In this document: in pieces, positions 7,800-16,207 of the stretch | Numbering within the stretch: position 1 is the first letter of the stretch | Layout: the number at the start of each line of letters is the position of its first letter | NCBI RefSeq assembly: GCF_009761815.1 | Contig: NZ_RWIN01000133.1 | Span: 1 to 33,071, forward strand | Direction of reading: 5' to 3' | Origin: Pseudomonas sp. PB120 | Lineage (GTDB): Bacteria > Pseudomonadota > Gammaproteobacteria > Pseudomonadales > Pseudomonadaceae | Length of the DNA stretch: 33,071 nucleotides | Notes under the pieces: model-generated | Seen by the model: only the letters and a program-made list of their open reading frames with translations | The model's database searches: none | What the model was told of the DNA's origin: nothing | Position numbers and translations under genes: made by a program

Positions 7800-8534
7800 A
7801 TGCCCCACATGAATCCCCTCCCCGCCCTGCCCGCCTGCTGCACCCCGCTCGATGCCCATTGGCCGCTGCCGTGTGTGCTGCCCGATACCGTGCTGCTGAG
7901 CACCCACTTCGACACTTCGCTTCTGGCCAGCGATGATTTCCAGCGCAGCGCCATCGAACCGCCCGCCACCATCCAGCGCTCGGTCGCCAAACGCCAGGCA
8001 GAATTCCTCGCCGGACGGGTGTGCGCGCGGGCCGCGTTGCAACAATTGGAGGGGCTGGACTTCAGCCCGGCCATCGGCGAAGACCGGGCGCCGGTGTGGC
8101 CGTCGCACATTGCCGGTTCGATCACCCACAGTACCGGCCGGGCCGCTGCGATCGTGGCCAAGAAAAGCCATTGGCGCGGGCTGGGCATGGACATGGAAAA
8201 CCTGCTCAACCCGGAGCGCGCCGAACGCCTGGCCGGGGAAATCCTCACCCCGCCCGAGTTGCAGCGCATGGCTGCCGGGCGCCGCGATCAACTGGCGCTG
8301 CTGGTGACGCTGACGTTTTCAGTCAAGGAGAGCCTGTTCAAGGCGCTTTATCCGATCGTGCAAAAGCGCTTCTATTTCGAACATGCCGAAGTGCTGGAAT
8401 GGACCGAAAGCGGTCAGGTGCGCCTGCGATTGCTGACGGACCTGTCCGGTGAATGGCGCAATGGCACTGAACTGGAGGCGCAGTTCGGGGTGAGGGATGG
8501 GCAGTTGTTGAGTCTGGTCAGTATCAAGGCCTGA
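7800..8534 (+). CDS. pcpS: 4'-phosphopantetheinyl transferase, PcpS type
   Basis: The 244-residue enzyme moves phosphopantetheine from CoA to carrier-protein serines. Family motifs are present: GEDRAPVW then GSITH (93-110), the magnesium-binding GMDME with Asp131 and Glu133, and FSVKESLFKALYP with Lys176, Glu177 and Lys181. It closely resembles the single broad-range transferase PcpS of P. aeruginosa, which serves fatty-acid and siderophore synthesis. The start is open: ATG 7800 is given because GAAGG lies 12 nt upstream; ATG 7809 would give 241 residues. It is flanked by REP elements and appears monocistronic. Confidence 0.9.
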   Translation: MPHMNPLPALPACCTPLDAHWPLPCVLPDTVLLSTHFDTSLLASDDFQRSAIEPPATIQRSVAKRQAEFLAGRVCARAALQQLEGLDFSPAIGEDRAPVWPSHIAGSITHSTGRAAAIVAKKSHWRGLGMDMENLLNPERAERLAGEILTPPELQRMAAGRRDQLALLVTLTFSVKESLFKALYPIVQKRFYFEHAEVLEWTESGQVRLRLLTDLSGEWRNGTELEAQFGVRDGQLLSLVSIKA

Positions 8535-8547
8535 AGGCTTGTAGCGT

Positions 8548-8648
8548 CTGTTCTGGCCTCATCGCGAGCAGGCTCGCTCCCACAGGGATTTGTGGGCGAC
8601 AGAGATCTAGTGTGGGAGCGAGCCTGCTCGCGATGAGGCCGGAACAGA
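8548..8648. repeat. REPIN (two inverted REP elements)
   Basis: An inverted pair of the GCTCGCTCCCACAG core (arms about 8548-8586 and 8611-8648) with near-perfect symmetry, including the outer GGCCTC/GAGGCC. It lies between the convergent ends of the transferase and the RstB-like kinase. Confidence 0.9.
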
Positions 8649-8659
8649 CAACAACAATC

Positions 8660-10270
8660 TCAGCGCTTCTCCTGATTGCGCGGCCAACTCAGGCTGAAGC
8701 ACGCCCCGCCCAAACTCTTGCTTTTGCTGATCAACGCCCGCCCATCGTGCCAGTGAATAATCCGCCGCACGATGGACAACCCCAGCCCATGCCCGCCCGA
8801 GGCGCGGGTGCGGCTGTCGTCCAGACGCAGGAACGGCGTGAATATTTTCTCCCAGGCGATTTCTGGTACGCCCGGCCCGTCATCTTCGATGTCCACCCGG
8901 CAGCGCTGCTGGCCCACCTGATAACTGACGGTCACCCTCGACGTCGCGTGCCGCATCGCGTTGCTCACCAGATTCTGGATCGCCCGGTGCAAATAGCGTG
9001 GCTCGGCCTCGACCCACGCGTCATCGCAATCAGCCGCTGACAGGCACAAACCGCGCTGGACCGTGACGTCGGCCCGCAGCGGCGCCAGCTCTTCGATGAC
9101 TTGATTGACCAGCGCGTCCAGATCGATGCGCTGGAAATTCAGCGCCGGCGAACCCTGTTCCAGCCGCGCGTAGGTGAGCATCTCGTCGACAAGTCGATCG
9201 AGGTCCTCAATGTCGTGGTCCATGCCTTCACAATATTTCTGCAGCGCCTGCGGCGTCGTCGCCGAGCCGATCATCTCAAGGCCAAAACGCAGGCGTGCCA
9301 CCGGGGTTCGCAATTCGTGGGACACGGCGCGCACCAGCTCACGCTGGATCGCCAATAACTGCTGCAGATGCTCGGCCATCCCGTTGAACGCCGACGCCAG
9401 GCGCCCCACCGAATCCGCACCGCGTGCCGGCACACGGGTTTCGAGGCTGCCTTTGGCAATCCGCGTGGCCGCTGCTTCCAGACCGCGTAACCGGCGCTCG
9501 AGTTGACGCACCAGCAGGTAAACGATCAAACCGATCAGGGTCAGGCCGAGCGCCGCAATCAACACCAGCCATTCCGGAGGATACGGGTTCATCTGGTACA
9601 ACGGACCGATTTCCAGCACCCAGGGCGTGCCGACCATCCCGGCAAACACCCGGACCGAATCGCCGCCCTTGCCCAGCGCCATCACCGTGTCCCCCTCGGA
9701 CACCCGGCGGCTCTGATCCTCGTCCATGTCCGCCTCGTCGACCGTGACCAGCCGCAAGTCGAACCCGAACCCTTTCTCTTCCTTCAATTGCGCCAGGCGT
9801 TTGGGCTGATCGGCCACCGGGACGCGCACCAGCTCGTCGGCCAGCAGGTAAATGGTCGCCCGGGCCAATTGCTCGCTGATCTGCTGGACTTCGCCGGTGA
9901 GCACCAACTGTTCCTTGTCGCTGACCAACCGGTAAACCATTGCCGCATGCGGGCCGGTCTGCTCCACCAGCGCCTGACCACGCAGCACGCGGGTGCGTTG
10001 CGTGAGGTCGAGGTCGGTCTGGGCGAAGGTTTTCAGCCCCAGCGGAATCCCCAGCAAGCGCTCCCATACCAGCAAGGCCCGGTGGCGTTCGGTTTCGTTC
10101 ATCGGTTGCAGGTTGTCGGCCATCAGCGAGAACGTGCCATGGGCCAGGCGTTCGCGGTATTGCTCGCTGCGCACCTGATTGAGCATGTGCAAGGCCAGCA
10201 CACCGAGCACGGCCACCAGCACCAGCGCCGCGCACATGCCGCCATAAATACGCAGGAAGATCGAATTCAC
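8660..10270 (-). CDS. RstB-like sensor histidine kinase
   Basis: The 536-residue membrane kinase has helices at about 8-30 and 233-254 around a periplasmic sensor domain of about 200 residues, then HAMP (254-306), an H-box AVSHELRTPVARLR with His318, an N-box IQNLVSNAMRH (Asn433/Asn437) and G-boxes EDDGPG (462-467) and GGHGLGLSI (492-500). The kinase core resembles E. coli RstB, but the sensor domain is longer than RstB's. It starts with GTG, overlapping the regulator's stop by 4 bp, so the pair is co-translated. The signal is unknown. In P. aeruginosa a similar pair also lies beside nrdA (from memory). Confidence 0.88.
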   Translation of the reverse strand: MNSIFLRIYGGMCAALVLVAVLGVLALHMLNQVRSEQYRERLAHGTFSLMADNLQPMNETERHRALLVWERLLGIPLGLKTFAQTDLDLTQRTRVLRGQALVEQTGPHAAMVYRLVSDKEQLVLTGEVQQISEQLARATIYLLADELVRVPVADQPKRLAQLKEEKGFGFDLRLVTVDEADMDEDQSRRVSEGDTVMALGKGGDSVRVFAGMVGTPWVLEIGPLYQMNPYPPEWLVLIAALGLTLIGLIVYLLVRQLERRLRGLEAAATRIAKGSLETRVPARGADSVGRLASAFNGMAEHLQQLLAIQRELVRAVSHELRTPVARLRFGLEMIGSATTPQALQKYCEGMDHDIEDLDRLVDEMLTYARLEQGSPALNFQRIDLDALVNQVIEELAPLRADVTVQRGLCLSAADCDDAWVEAEPRYLHRAIQNLVSNAMRHATSRVTVSYQVGQQRCRVDIEDDGPGVPEIAWEKIFTPFLRLDDSRTRASGGHGLGLSIVRRIIHWHDGRALISKSKSLGGACFSLSWPRNQEKR

Positions 10271-10989
10271 AGCGACGATTCTACGCAGGCTTCAGGCACG
10301 AACAGATAACCTTTGCTGCGCACCGTCTTGATCAGCCGCGGATGGTCCGGGTCATCGCCGATCTTGGGGCGGATGCGCGAGATGCGCACGTCGATGGAAC
10401 GGTCCTGACCGTCATAACCGATGCCGCGCAGCGCGGTGAAGATCTCTTCCCGGGACAGAATGCGTCCGGCATTCGCCACCAGCAGCCACAACAGGTCGAA
10501 CTCGGCGCTGGTCAACTCGATCCCGGCTTCATTGAGCCACGCTTCACGCAACGCGTTGTCCACCACCAGCGGGCCGAACTGCAGGCGCCGCTGTTTCTCC
10601 GGGGCAACGTCAGCGGTTTCACTACGGCGCAACAGGGCCTGGATACGCGCCAGCAACAGCCGCGGCCGCACGGGTTTGCACACATAGTCGTCGGCGCCCA
10701 GGTCCAGGCCAAGGATCTGGTCGGTGTCGTCGGTACGGGCAGTGAGCATCAGGATCGGGCCGTCGTACTGGTCGCGAACCTTGCGGCAGATGCTCAGGCC
10801 GTCTTCGCCGGGGAGCATCAGGTCGAGGATCACCAGGTCCGGCTGCTCCTTGATGATGCGGGCCGCCGCCAGCGCGCCGTTGCCTTCGATGGAAACCCGC
10901 AGGCCATTGGCTTCCAGGTAGTCGCGGGTCAGCTCCGCCAGACGCTGGTCGTCCTCGACAATCAATACCTGCCAGGCTTCTTGCTCCAC
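10267..10989 (-). CDS. RstA-like response regulator
   Basis: The 240-residue OmpR-family regulator has a receiver domain with Glu12-Asp13-Asp14, phosphorylated Asp56, Thr83 and Lys105 and a winged helix-turn-helix C-terminus (GYDGQDRSIDVRISRIRPK, then RSKGYLF). It is the partner of the kinase that follows with a 4-bp overlap. It starts with GTG, with AGAGGT about 6 nt upstream. RstA resemblance is by sequence feel; target genes are unknown. It is divergent from nrdA across a 732-bp gap. Confidence 0.88.
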   Translation of the reverse strand: MEQEAWQVLIVEDDQRLAELTRDYLEANGLRVSIEGNGALAAARIIKEQPDLVILDLMLPGEDGLSICRKVRDQYDGPILMLTARTDDTDQILGLDLGADDYVCKPVRPRLLLARIQALLRRSETADVAPEKQRRLQFGPLVVDNALREAWLNEAGIELTSAEFDLLWLLVANAGRILSREEIFTALRGIGYDGQDRSIDVRISRIRPKIGDDPDHPRLIKTVRSKGYLFVPEACVESSL

Positions 10990-11267
10990 GGGTGACCTCT
11001 ATTTGCCAAAACTCTAATAAGGAAGGATCCGCCCGTCTTTTTGTAATGATTGGGGAGGATAAGAATGCGTTTTCACTGGCCGATTGTATAAACGCCACTC
11101 GTCCAGAACACAAGCTGACAAATGCGTTCGGGCAGGTCGTTTTTTTGTGATAGGGTTCGCGCCCTTAAAAATCTGAACGGCTGTTCTCGGCTGCAAAAAT
11201 CAACCGAAAAAGTGCTCACTCCAGCTAGGTCGTGGCCTGCACGCCGGTTCCACCTTTCACACACAAT

Positions 11268-11288
11268 TTACGCACAGGTTTATCCACA
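11268..11288 (+). promoter_or_regulatory. Tandem DnaA boxes upstream of nrdA
   Basis: A perfect DnaA box TTATCCACA (11280-11288) is preceded at a 12-bp step by a two-mismatch copy TTACGCACA (11268-11276). They end 10 bp before the predicted nrdA -35. DnaA control of nrdA is established in E. coli; here it is inferred. Confidence 0.65.
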
Positions 11289-11297
11289 GGTAGTACG

Positions 11298-11326
11298 TTG
11301 CAACACCTTCCAAAACGCACTATCTT
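11298..11326 (+). promoter_or_regulatory. Predicted sigma-70 promoter of nrdA
   Basis: TTGCAA (11298-11303) and TATCTT (11321-11326) are spaced by 17 bp, giving a predicted start near 11333. This leaves a leader of about 390 nt before the nrdA start codon. Confidence 0.55.
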
Positions 11327-11361
11327 GTACCCCGGCGCTAAAAAATCCCTACATGTAGGGT
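11315..11361 (+). promoter_or_regulatory. Candidate NrdR operator pair
   Basis: TCCCTACATGTAGGGT (11346-11361) contains a perfect 14-bp palindrome and matches 11 of 16 positions of the NrdR box ACACTATATATAGTGT. A poorer copy, ACGCACTATCTTGTAC (11315-11330), covers the -10 and lies exactly 31 bp upstream, the usual spacing of paired NrdR boxes. NrdR represses ribonucleotide reductase genes in many bacteria. Confidence 0.55.
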
Positions 11362-11455
11362 TTTGACCTAAAAGCCCAACCACATTTCAGACCCGAAACT
11401 CAAGCGCTTTATTGCCTGTTTCCGGTTGAACCAAGTGTCAATTTACAAGCCCAAA

Positions 11456-11688
11456 CCGCTCATGCGGATGGCACCGTTTTTTCAGGCTGGTACGGCCGAA
11501 ACGGTACGGGTGTTGCAGTCATTACTGTCACCCGGAATGGAATCCGGTGACGGGCTCAGGCCTGTCACCAAAGACTTCGGCAAGGACGCGGCATCATTAG
11601 CCTTTTCCTACTGTCCCGAAGTTGTTATGCCCGACGCCCGTCGGTTGTAGTGCTTCAGGACAGAACGGTGGGCACCATGAAGGTGCTC
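11456..11688 (+). ncRNA. Highly structured 5' leader of nrdA, candidate cis-regulatory RNA
   Basis: A row of compatible hairpins fills this leader: CCGC/GCGG (11456-11467), ACCGTTT/AAACGGT (11473-11505), CGGGTG/CACCCG with inner CAGT/ACTG (11507-11534), GGTGAC/GTCACC extended to 9 bp (11546-11569), a 53-nt nested hairpin CTGTCC-GAAG/CTTC-GGACAG with inner CCGAC/GTCGG (11611-11663), and GGGCACC/GGTGCTC (11670-11688). A competing hairpin, 11527-11551, reuses strands of the third and fourth. The last stem ends about 20 nt before the ribosome site. No U-run terminator is seen. Read by eye; no recognised riboswitch class. Confidence 0.5.
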
Positions 11689-11721
11689 AAACAAACATAG
11701 AGAATGTGGAGACACACCCCC

Positions 11722-14616
11722 ATGCAAACCGACACAACTCGCGAGAACCCGCAGGGCACCTTGCCGCAGGCCGCTGATTCGACTTCGGATCTGTCTGCCA
11801 CCGCGCCTGGCCAGCTGCGCGTGATCAAGCGTAACGGGACTGTCGTTCCTTACACCGATGACAAGATCACCGTCGCCATCACCAAAGCGTTTCTCGCAGT
11901 TGAAGGCGGCACCGCTGCCGCTTCGTCGCGAATCCACGACACTGTTGCCCGCCTGACCGAACAAGTCACCGCGACCTTCAAGCGTCGCATGCCATCGGGC
12001 GGCACCATCCACATCGAAGAAATCCAGGACCAGGTCGAACTGGCCCTGATGCGTGCCGGCGAGCAGAAAGTCGCTCGCGACTACGTGATCTACCGTGACG
12101 GTCGTTCGAAACAACGCGCCGCCCACGCGCCGGCCGAAGAAGCCGTCAACGCTCACCCGTCGATCCGCATCACCCGCGCCGATGGTACTTTTGCACCGCT
12201 GGACATGGGTCGCCTGAACACCATCGTCACCGAAGCGTGCGAAGGCCTGGAAGAAGTCGACGGCGACCTGATTCAGCGCGAAACCCTGAAAAACCTGTAC
12301 GACGGCGTGGCCCTGACCGACGTCAACACCGCCCTGGTGATGACCGCACGTACCCTGGTCGAGCGTGAGCCGAACTACTCGTTCGTCACCGCCCGCCTGC
12401 TGATGGACACCCTGCGTGCCGAAGGCCTGAGCTTCCTGAACGTTGCCGAAAGCGCGACCCACCACGAAATGGTCGACCTGTACGCCAAGGCCTTGCCTGC
12501 GTACATCGCCAAGGGTATCGAATTCGAATTGCTGAACCCGGTCCTGGCCACTTTCGACCTGGAAAAACTCGGCAAGGCGATCAACCACGAGCGCGACCAG
12601 CAGTTCACTTACCTGGGCCTGCAAACCCTGTACGACCGTTACTTCATCCACAAGGATGGCGTGCGCTTCGAACTGCCGCAGATCTTCTTCATGCGCGTGG
12701 CCATGGGCCTGGCGATCGAAGAGAAGCAGAAAGAAGACCGTGCGATCGAGTTCTACAACCTGTTGTCGTCCTTCGACTACATGTCGTCGACCCCGACCCT
12801 GTTCAACGCCGGCACCCTGCGTCCACAGCTGTCCAGCTGCTACCTGACCACCGTGCCGGATGACCTGTCGGGCATCTACCACGCGATCCACGACAACGCC
12901 ATGTTGTCGAAATTCGCTGGCGGCCTGGGCAACGACTGGACGCCGGTTCGTGCGCTGGGTTCGTACATCAAGGGCACCAACGGCAAATCCCAGGGCGTGG
13001 TTCCGTTCCTGAAAGTCGTGAACGACACCGCCGTTGCCGTTAACCAGGGTGGCAAGCGCAAAGGCGCTGTGTGTGCCTACCTGGAAACCTGGCACATGGA
13101 CATTGAAGAGTTCATCGAGCTGCGCAAGAACACCGGTGATGATCGCCGTCGTACCCACGACATGAACACCGCCAACTGGATCCCTGACCTGTTCATGAAG
13201 CGCGTCTTCGATGACGGCAAGTGGACCCTGTTCTCGCCATCCGAAGTTCCGGACCTGCACGACCTGACCGGCAAGGCCTTCGAAGAGCGCTACGAGTACT
13301 ACGAAGCCCTGACCGAGTACCCGGGCAAGGTCAAGCTGTTCAAGACCATCCAGGCCAAAGACCTGTGGCGCAAAATGCTCTCCATGCTGTTTGAAACCGG
13401 CCACCCATGGCTGACCTTCAAAGACCCGTGCAACCTGCGCAGCCCGCAGCAGCACGTTGGCGTGGTCCACAGCTCGAACCTGTGCACCGAGATCACCTTG
13501 AACACCAACAAGGACGAGATCGCCGTTTGCAACCTGGGCTCGATCAACCTGCCGAACCACATCGTCAACGGCAAGCTGGACACCGCCAAGCTGGAACGCA
13601 CCGTGAACACCGCCGTTCGCATGCTCGATAACGTCATCGACATCAACTACTACTCGGTGCCACAAGCGAAGAACTCCAACTTCAAGCACCGTCCGGTTGG
13701 TCTGGGCATCATGGGCTTCCAGGACGCGCTGTACCTGCAGCACATTCCTTACGGTTCCGACGCTGCCGTCGAGTTCGCCGACAAGTCGATGGAAGCGGTC
13801 AGCTACTACGCGATCCAGGCTTCCTGCGACCTGGCCGACGAGCGCGGCGCCTACGAGACGTTCCAGGGTTCGCTGTGGTCCAAAGGCATCCTGCCGCTGG
13901 ATTCGCAACAGATCCTGATCGAGCAACGTGGCCAGAAGTACATCGACGTTGACCTGAACGAATCCCTGGACTGGGCACCGGTTCGCGCCCGTGTTCAGAA
14001 AGGCATTCGTAACTCCAACATCATGGCCATCGCACCGACCGCGACCATCGCCAACATCACCGGCGTATCGCAGTCGATCGAACCGACCTATCAGAACCTG
14101 TATGTGAAATCGAACCTGTCGGGCGAATTCACCGTGATCAACCCGTACCTGGTTCGCGACCTGAAGGCTCGCGGTCTGTGGGACTCGGTCATGATCAACG
14201 ACCTGAAGTACTACGACGGTTCGGTGCAGCAGATCGAGCGCATCCCGCAAGAACTCAAAGAGCTCTACGCGACCGCGTTCGAAGTGGACACCAAGTGGAT
14301 CGTCGACGCGGCAAGCCGTCGCCAGAAGTGGATCGACCAGGCTCAATCGCTGAACCTGTACATCGCTGGCGCATCGGGCAAGAAGCTGGACGTGACCTAC
14401 CGCATGGCGTGGTACCGTGGCCTGAAAACCACTTACTACCTCCGTGCCCTGGCCGCGACCAGCACCGAGAAGTCGACCATCAACACCGGCAAGCTGAACG
14501 CTGTTTCCAGCGGCGGCAACCACGGTGAAGATTCGGTCCTGGCGGCTCCAGCAGGTCCAGCTCCAGTGCCGAAGGCGTGCGCCATCGACGAGCCGGATTG
14601 CGAAGCTTGCCAATAA
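11722..14616 (+). CDS. nrdA: Ribonucleoside-diphosphate reductase, class Ia, alpha subunit
   Basis: The 964-residue large subunit makes deoxyribonucleotides with NrdB. Two N-terminal ATP-cones (about 32-122 and 139-228) suggest dATP/ATP activity control as in P. aeruginosa NrdA. Catalytic parts are visible: redox cysteines Cys373 (SSCYL) and Cys603 (AVCNLGSINL), radical-site Asn586, Cys588 and Glu590 in NLCTE, radical-path Tyr905-Tyr906, and a C-terminal CEAC pair (Cys960, Cys963) for thioredoxin. An in-frame ATG at 11704 is passed over; ATG 11722 has GGAG 10 nt upstream. No nrdB follows: a terminator and convergent flgE come next, which is unusual. Confidence 0.95.
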   Translation: MQTDTTRENPQGTLPQAADSTSDLSATAPGQLRVIKRNGTVVPYTDDKITVAITKAFLAVEGGTAAASSRIHDTVARLTEQVTATFKRRMPSGGTIHIEEIQDQVELALMRAGEQKVARDYVIYRDGRSKQRAAHAPAEEAVNAHPSIRITRADGTFAPLDMGRLNTIVTEACEGLEEVDGDLIQRETLKNLYDGVALTDVNTALVMTARTLVEREPNYSFVTARLLMDTLRAEGLSFLNVAESATHHEMVDLYAKALPAYIAKGIEFELLNPVLATFDLEKLGKAINHERDQQFTYLGLQTLYDRYFIHKDGVRFELPQIFFMRVAMGLAIEEKQKEDRAIEFYNLLSSFDYMSSTPTLFNAGTLRPQLSSCYLTTVPDDLSGIYHAIHDNAMLSKFAGGLGNDWTPVRALGSYIKGTNGKSQGVVPFLKVVNDTAVAVNQGGKRKGAVCAYLETWHMDIEEFIELRKNTGDDRRRTHDMNTANWIPDLFMKRVFDDGKWTLFSPSEVPDLHDLTGKAFEERYEYYEALTEYPGKVKLFKTIQAKDLWRKMLSMLFETGHPWLTFKDPCNLRSPQQHVGVVHSSNLCTEITLNTNKDEIAVCNLGSINLPNHIVNGKLDTAKLERTVNTAVRMLDNVIDINYYSVPQAKNSNFKHRPVGLGIMGFQDALYLQHIPYGSDAAVEFADKSMEAVSYYAIQASCDLADERGAYETFQGSLWSKGILPLDSQQILIEQRGQKYIDVDLNESLDWAPVRARVQKGIRNSNIMAIAPTATIANITGVSQSIEPTYQNLYVKSNLSGEFTVINPYLVRDLKARGLWDSVMINDLKYYDGSVQQIERIPQELKELYATAFEVDTKWIVDAASRRQKWIDQAQSLNLYIAGASGKKLDVTYRMAWYRGLKTTYYLRALAATSTEKSTINTGKLNAVSSGGNHGEDSVLAAPAGPAPVPKACAIDEPDCEACQ

Positions 14617-14634
14617 GCTGAGCCGGTAAAACGA

Positions 14635-14672
14635 AACCCCCGACAGGCCTGACCTGCCGGGGGTTTTCTTTT
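14635..14672 (+). terminator. Rho-independent terminator of nrdA
   Basis: CCCCCG-A-CAGG and CCTG-C-CGGGGG form a stem with one mismatch, followed by TTTTCTTTT, about 20 bp past the nrdA stop. Confidence 0.9.
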
Positions 14673-14679
14673 GCCTACT

Positions 14680-14779
14680 GTAGGAGCGAGCTTGCTCGCG
14701 ATGGGGGTTAACGATAACGCGGTCTTCTGGGTGCACGCGCTGTTCTTTAGTCCATCGCGAGCAAGCTCGCTCCTACAGA
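14680..14779. repeat. REPIN at the nrdA/flgE junction
   Basis: Inverted copies of TGTAGGAGCGAGCTTGCTCG and its complement (arms 14680-14703 and 14754-14779). It belongs to the GTAGGAGC subtype, also at 17994. It sits between the nrdA and flgE terminators. Confidence 0.9.
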
Positions 14780-14813
14780 TACACGGCAGTCCTGCACTAA
14801 ACACCCGGCCATA

Positions 14814-14842
14814 AAAAAACCCCTCTTGCGAGGGGTTTTTTA
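14814..14842 (-). terminator. Rho-independent terminator of flgE
   Basis: CCCCTC and GAGGGG flank a four-base loop with A and T runs on both sides, 18 bp past the flgE stop. It is symmetrical and could also stop readthrough from nrdA. Confidence 0.93.
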
Positions 14843-14859
14843 TGCAGCGCTGTCCAGCA

Positions 14860-16176
14860 TCAGGTCATCTGGATGATGGTCTGCATGATGGTGCTTTGAG
14901 TGGAGATGGTCTTGGCGTTCGCCTGGTAGTTGCTCTGCGCCTTGATCAGGTCGACCAGTTCGTTGGTCAGGTTGACGTTGGACTCTTCCAGGGAGTTGGA
15001 CACTACCGAACCCAAAGTACCGGTTTTCGGTGCATCGATGCCAGGCACGCCCGAGGCGTAGGTTTCTTTCCAGGCAGTACCACCGATTGGCTGCAAGCCT
15101 TGCTCATTGGCGAAGCTGGCAATGGCCACCTGGCCGATGGCCTTGGTTTGCTGGTTGGTGAAGTTGGCGGTCATGACACCGCTTTCGTCGATGGTCAGGC
15201 TGGAAATCTGGCCGGTCGCGTAACCGTCCTGATACTGCGCGGTACGTGCGGTTGGCGAAGCGTATGACGTGGTTTTGGTCATGTCGAACGCGATACCGGA
15301 CGCAGCCGCGTCCGAACCGTTCAGGGCCCAGGTCGGCGGGTTGGTGTTGGCATCGACCAATACGCCCGGCTTCCAGCCCGTCAGGGTCAAGGTGTTACCG
15401 TTTTGCGTCCAGCCCGCATTGCCTACCAGAGTCTTGATGGTGCCATCAGGGTTGAAGGTAAGATCTGCAGTGATCGGCGTCGGCGGCTCAGCCAGCGGGT
15501 CGGTCGGGCTACGGCCGTCCATGTAGGTGTAAACAGTCCAGGAGTTGGACGCCGCATTTTTAACGTAGTACTGGTCCATCGTGTGCTGGTTACCCTGCGT
15601 GTCGTACACAGGAGTGGAAATGGTCTTGTTGTAGCTGTTGGTATCTTTGACGTTGAACGGGGTCACTGTTGGCAGTGGGTCCGAGGAGTTCAGGTTCATT
15701 GTCTGATCGACACGGGTGGTCGCGTGTGGCGCAAGGCTCGAGGTATCAATCTTCAAGTCGGTCAGCACGCCGTTGATAATCTTGCCGTTGGCGTCTACGC
15801 CAAAACCTTGCAAGCGGCGGCCGTTGTTGTCGACCACATAGTTCTGGGCGTCAGTCTTGAACGCGCCGGCACGGGTGTAACTCAGCGAGCCGTTGTCGCT
15901 CATGATGAAGAAGCCGTTACCCTGGATGCCCATGTCCAACACGTTGCCGGTGTTGTTCACGTCGCCCTGGGCGAACTGCTGGGAAACGTTGGCCAGACGC
16001 ACGCCGTTGCCGACGGTCTTGCTGCCGGTACCCAGGCGTGTTGCCGAGTACACGTCTTCGAATTCTGCACGGGACGATTTGAAACCGGCGGTCGCGACGT
16101 TGGCAATGTTGTTGCCGGTGACGTCCAGTTGCTTGTTGGCTGCATAGAGACCGCTAAGGCCGATATTGAAAGACAT
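14860..16176 (-). CDS. flgE: Flagellar hook protein FlgE
   Basis: The 438-residue hook subunit is exported by the flagellar type III system and polymerises into the universal joint. The N-terminus MSFNIGLSGLYAANKQLDVTG continuing into NNIANVATAGFK is the rod/hook signature, and the C-terminus (SNVNLTNELVDLIKAQSNYQ) is the matching D0 helix; the middle is the variable surface domain. AAGGAG lies about 7 nt before the ATG. It is last in flgBCDE, 31 bp after flgD, and ends at a strong terminator. flgF, which follows flgE in P. aeruginosa, is absent here. Confidence 0.96.
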   Translation of the reverse strand: MSFNIGLSGLYAANKQLDVTGNNIANVATAGFKSSRAEFEDVYSATRLGTGSKTVGNGVRLANVSQQFAQGDVNNTGNVLDMGIQGNGFFIMSDNGSLSYTRAGAFKTDAQNYVVDNNGRRLQGFGVDANGKIINGVLTDLKIDTSSLAPHATTRVDQTMNLNSSDPLPTVTPFNVKDTNSYNKTISTPVYDTQGNQHTMDQYYVKNAASNSWTVYTYMDGRSPTDPLAEPPTPITADLTFNPDGTIKTLVGNAGWTQNGNTLTLTGWKPGVLVDANTNPPTWALNGSDAAASGIAFDMTKTTSYASPTARTAQYQDGYATGQISSLTIDESGVMTANFTNQQTKAIGQVAIASFANEQGLQPIGGTAWKETYASGVPGIDAPKTGTLGSVVSNSLEESNVNLTNELVDLIKAQSNYQANAKTISTQSTIMQTIIQMT

Positions 16177-16207
16177 ATTCCACTCCTTTGTGCCGTGTTA
16201 GTCGGCT

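Noticed and set aside
11426..11650. 74-codon frame in the nrdA leader as a leader peptide
   Set aside because: It would start at TTG with no ribosome site and covers the hairpin region; RNA structure explains the stretch better.
11333..11721. Cobalamin riboswitch upstream of nrdA
   Set aside because: The B12-box was not seen, and class Ia reductases do not need cobalamin; the hairpins do not follow that layout.
11608..14736. 1042-codon open frame antisense to nrdA
   Set aside because: It mirrors nrdA codon bias in GC-rich DNA, has no ribosome site or recognisable domain, and nrdA itself is unmistakable.
14680..14779. Insertion sequence or integration site at the nrdA/flgE gap
   Set aside because: Only a REPIN and terminators are present; no transposase, target duplication or tRNA was seen.
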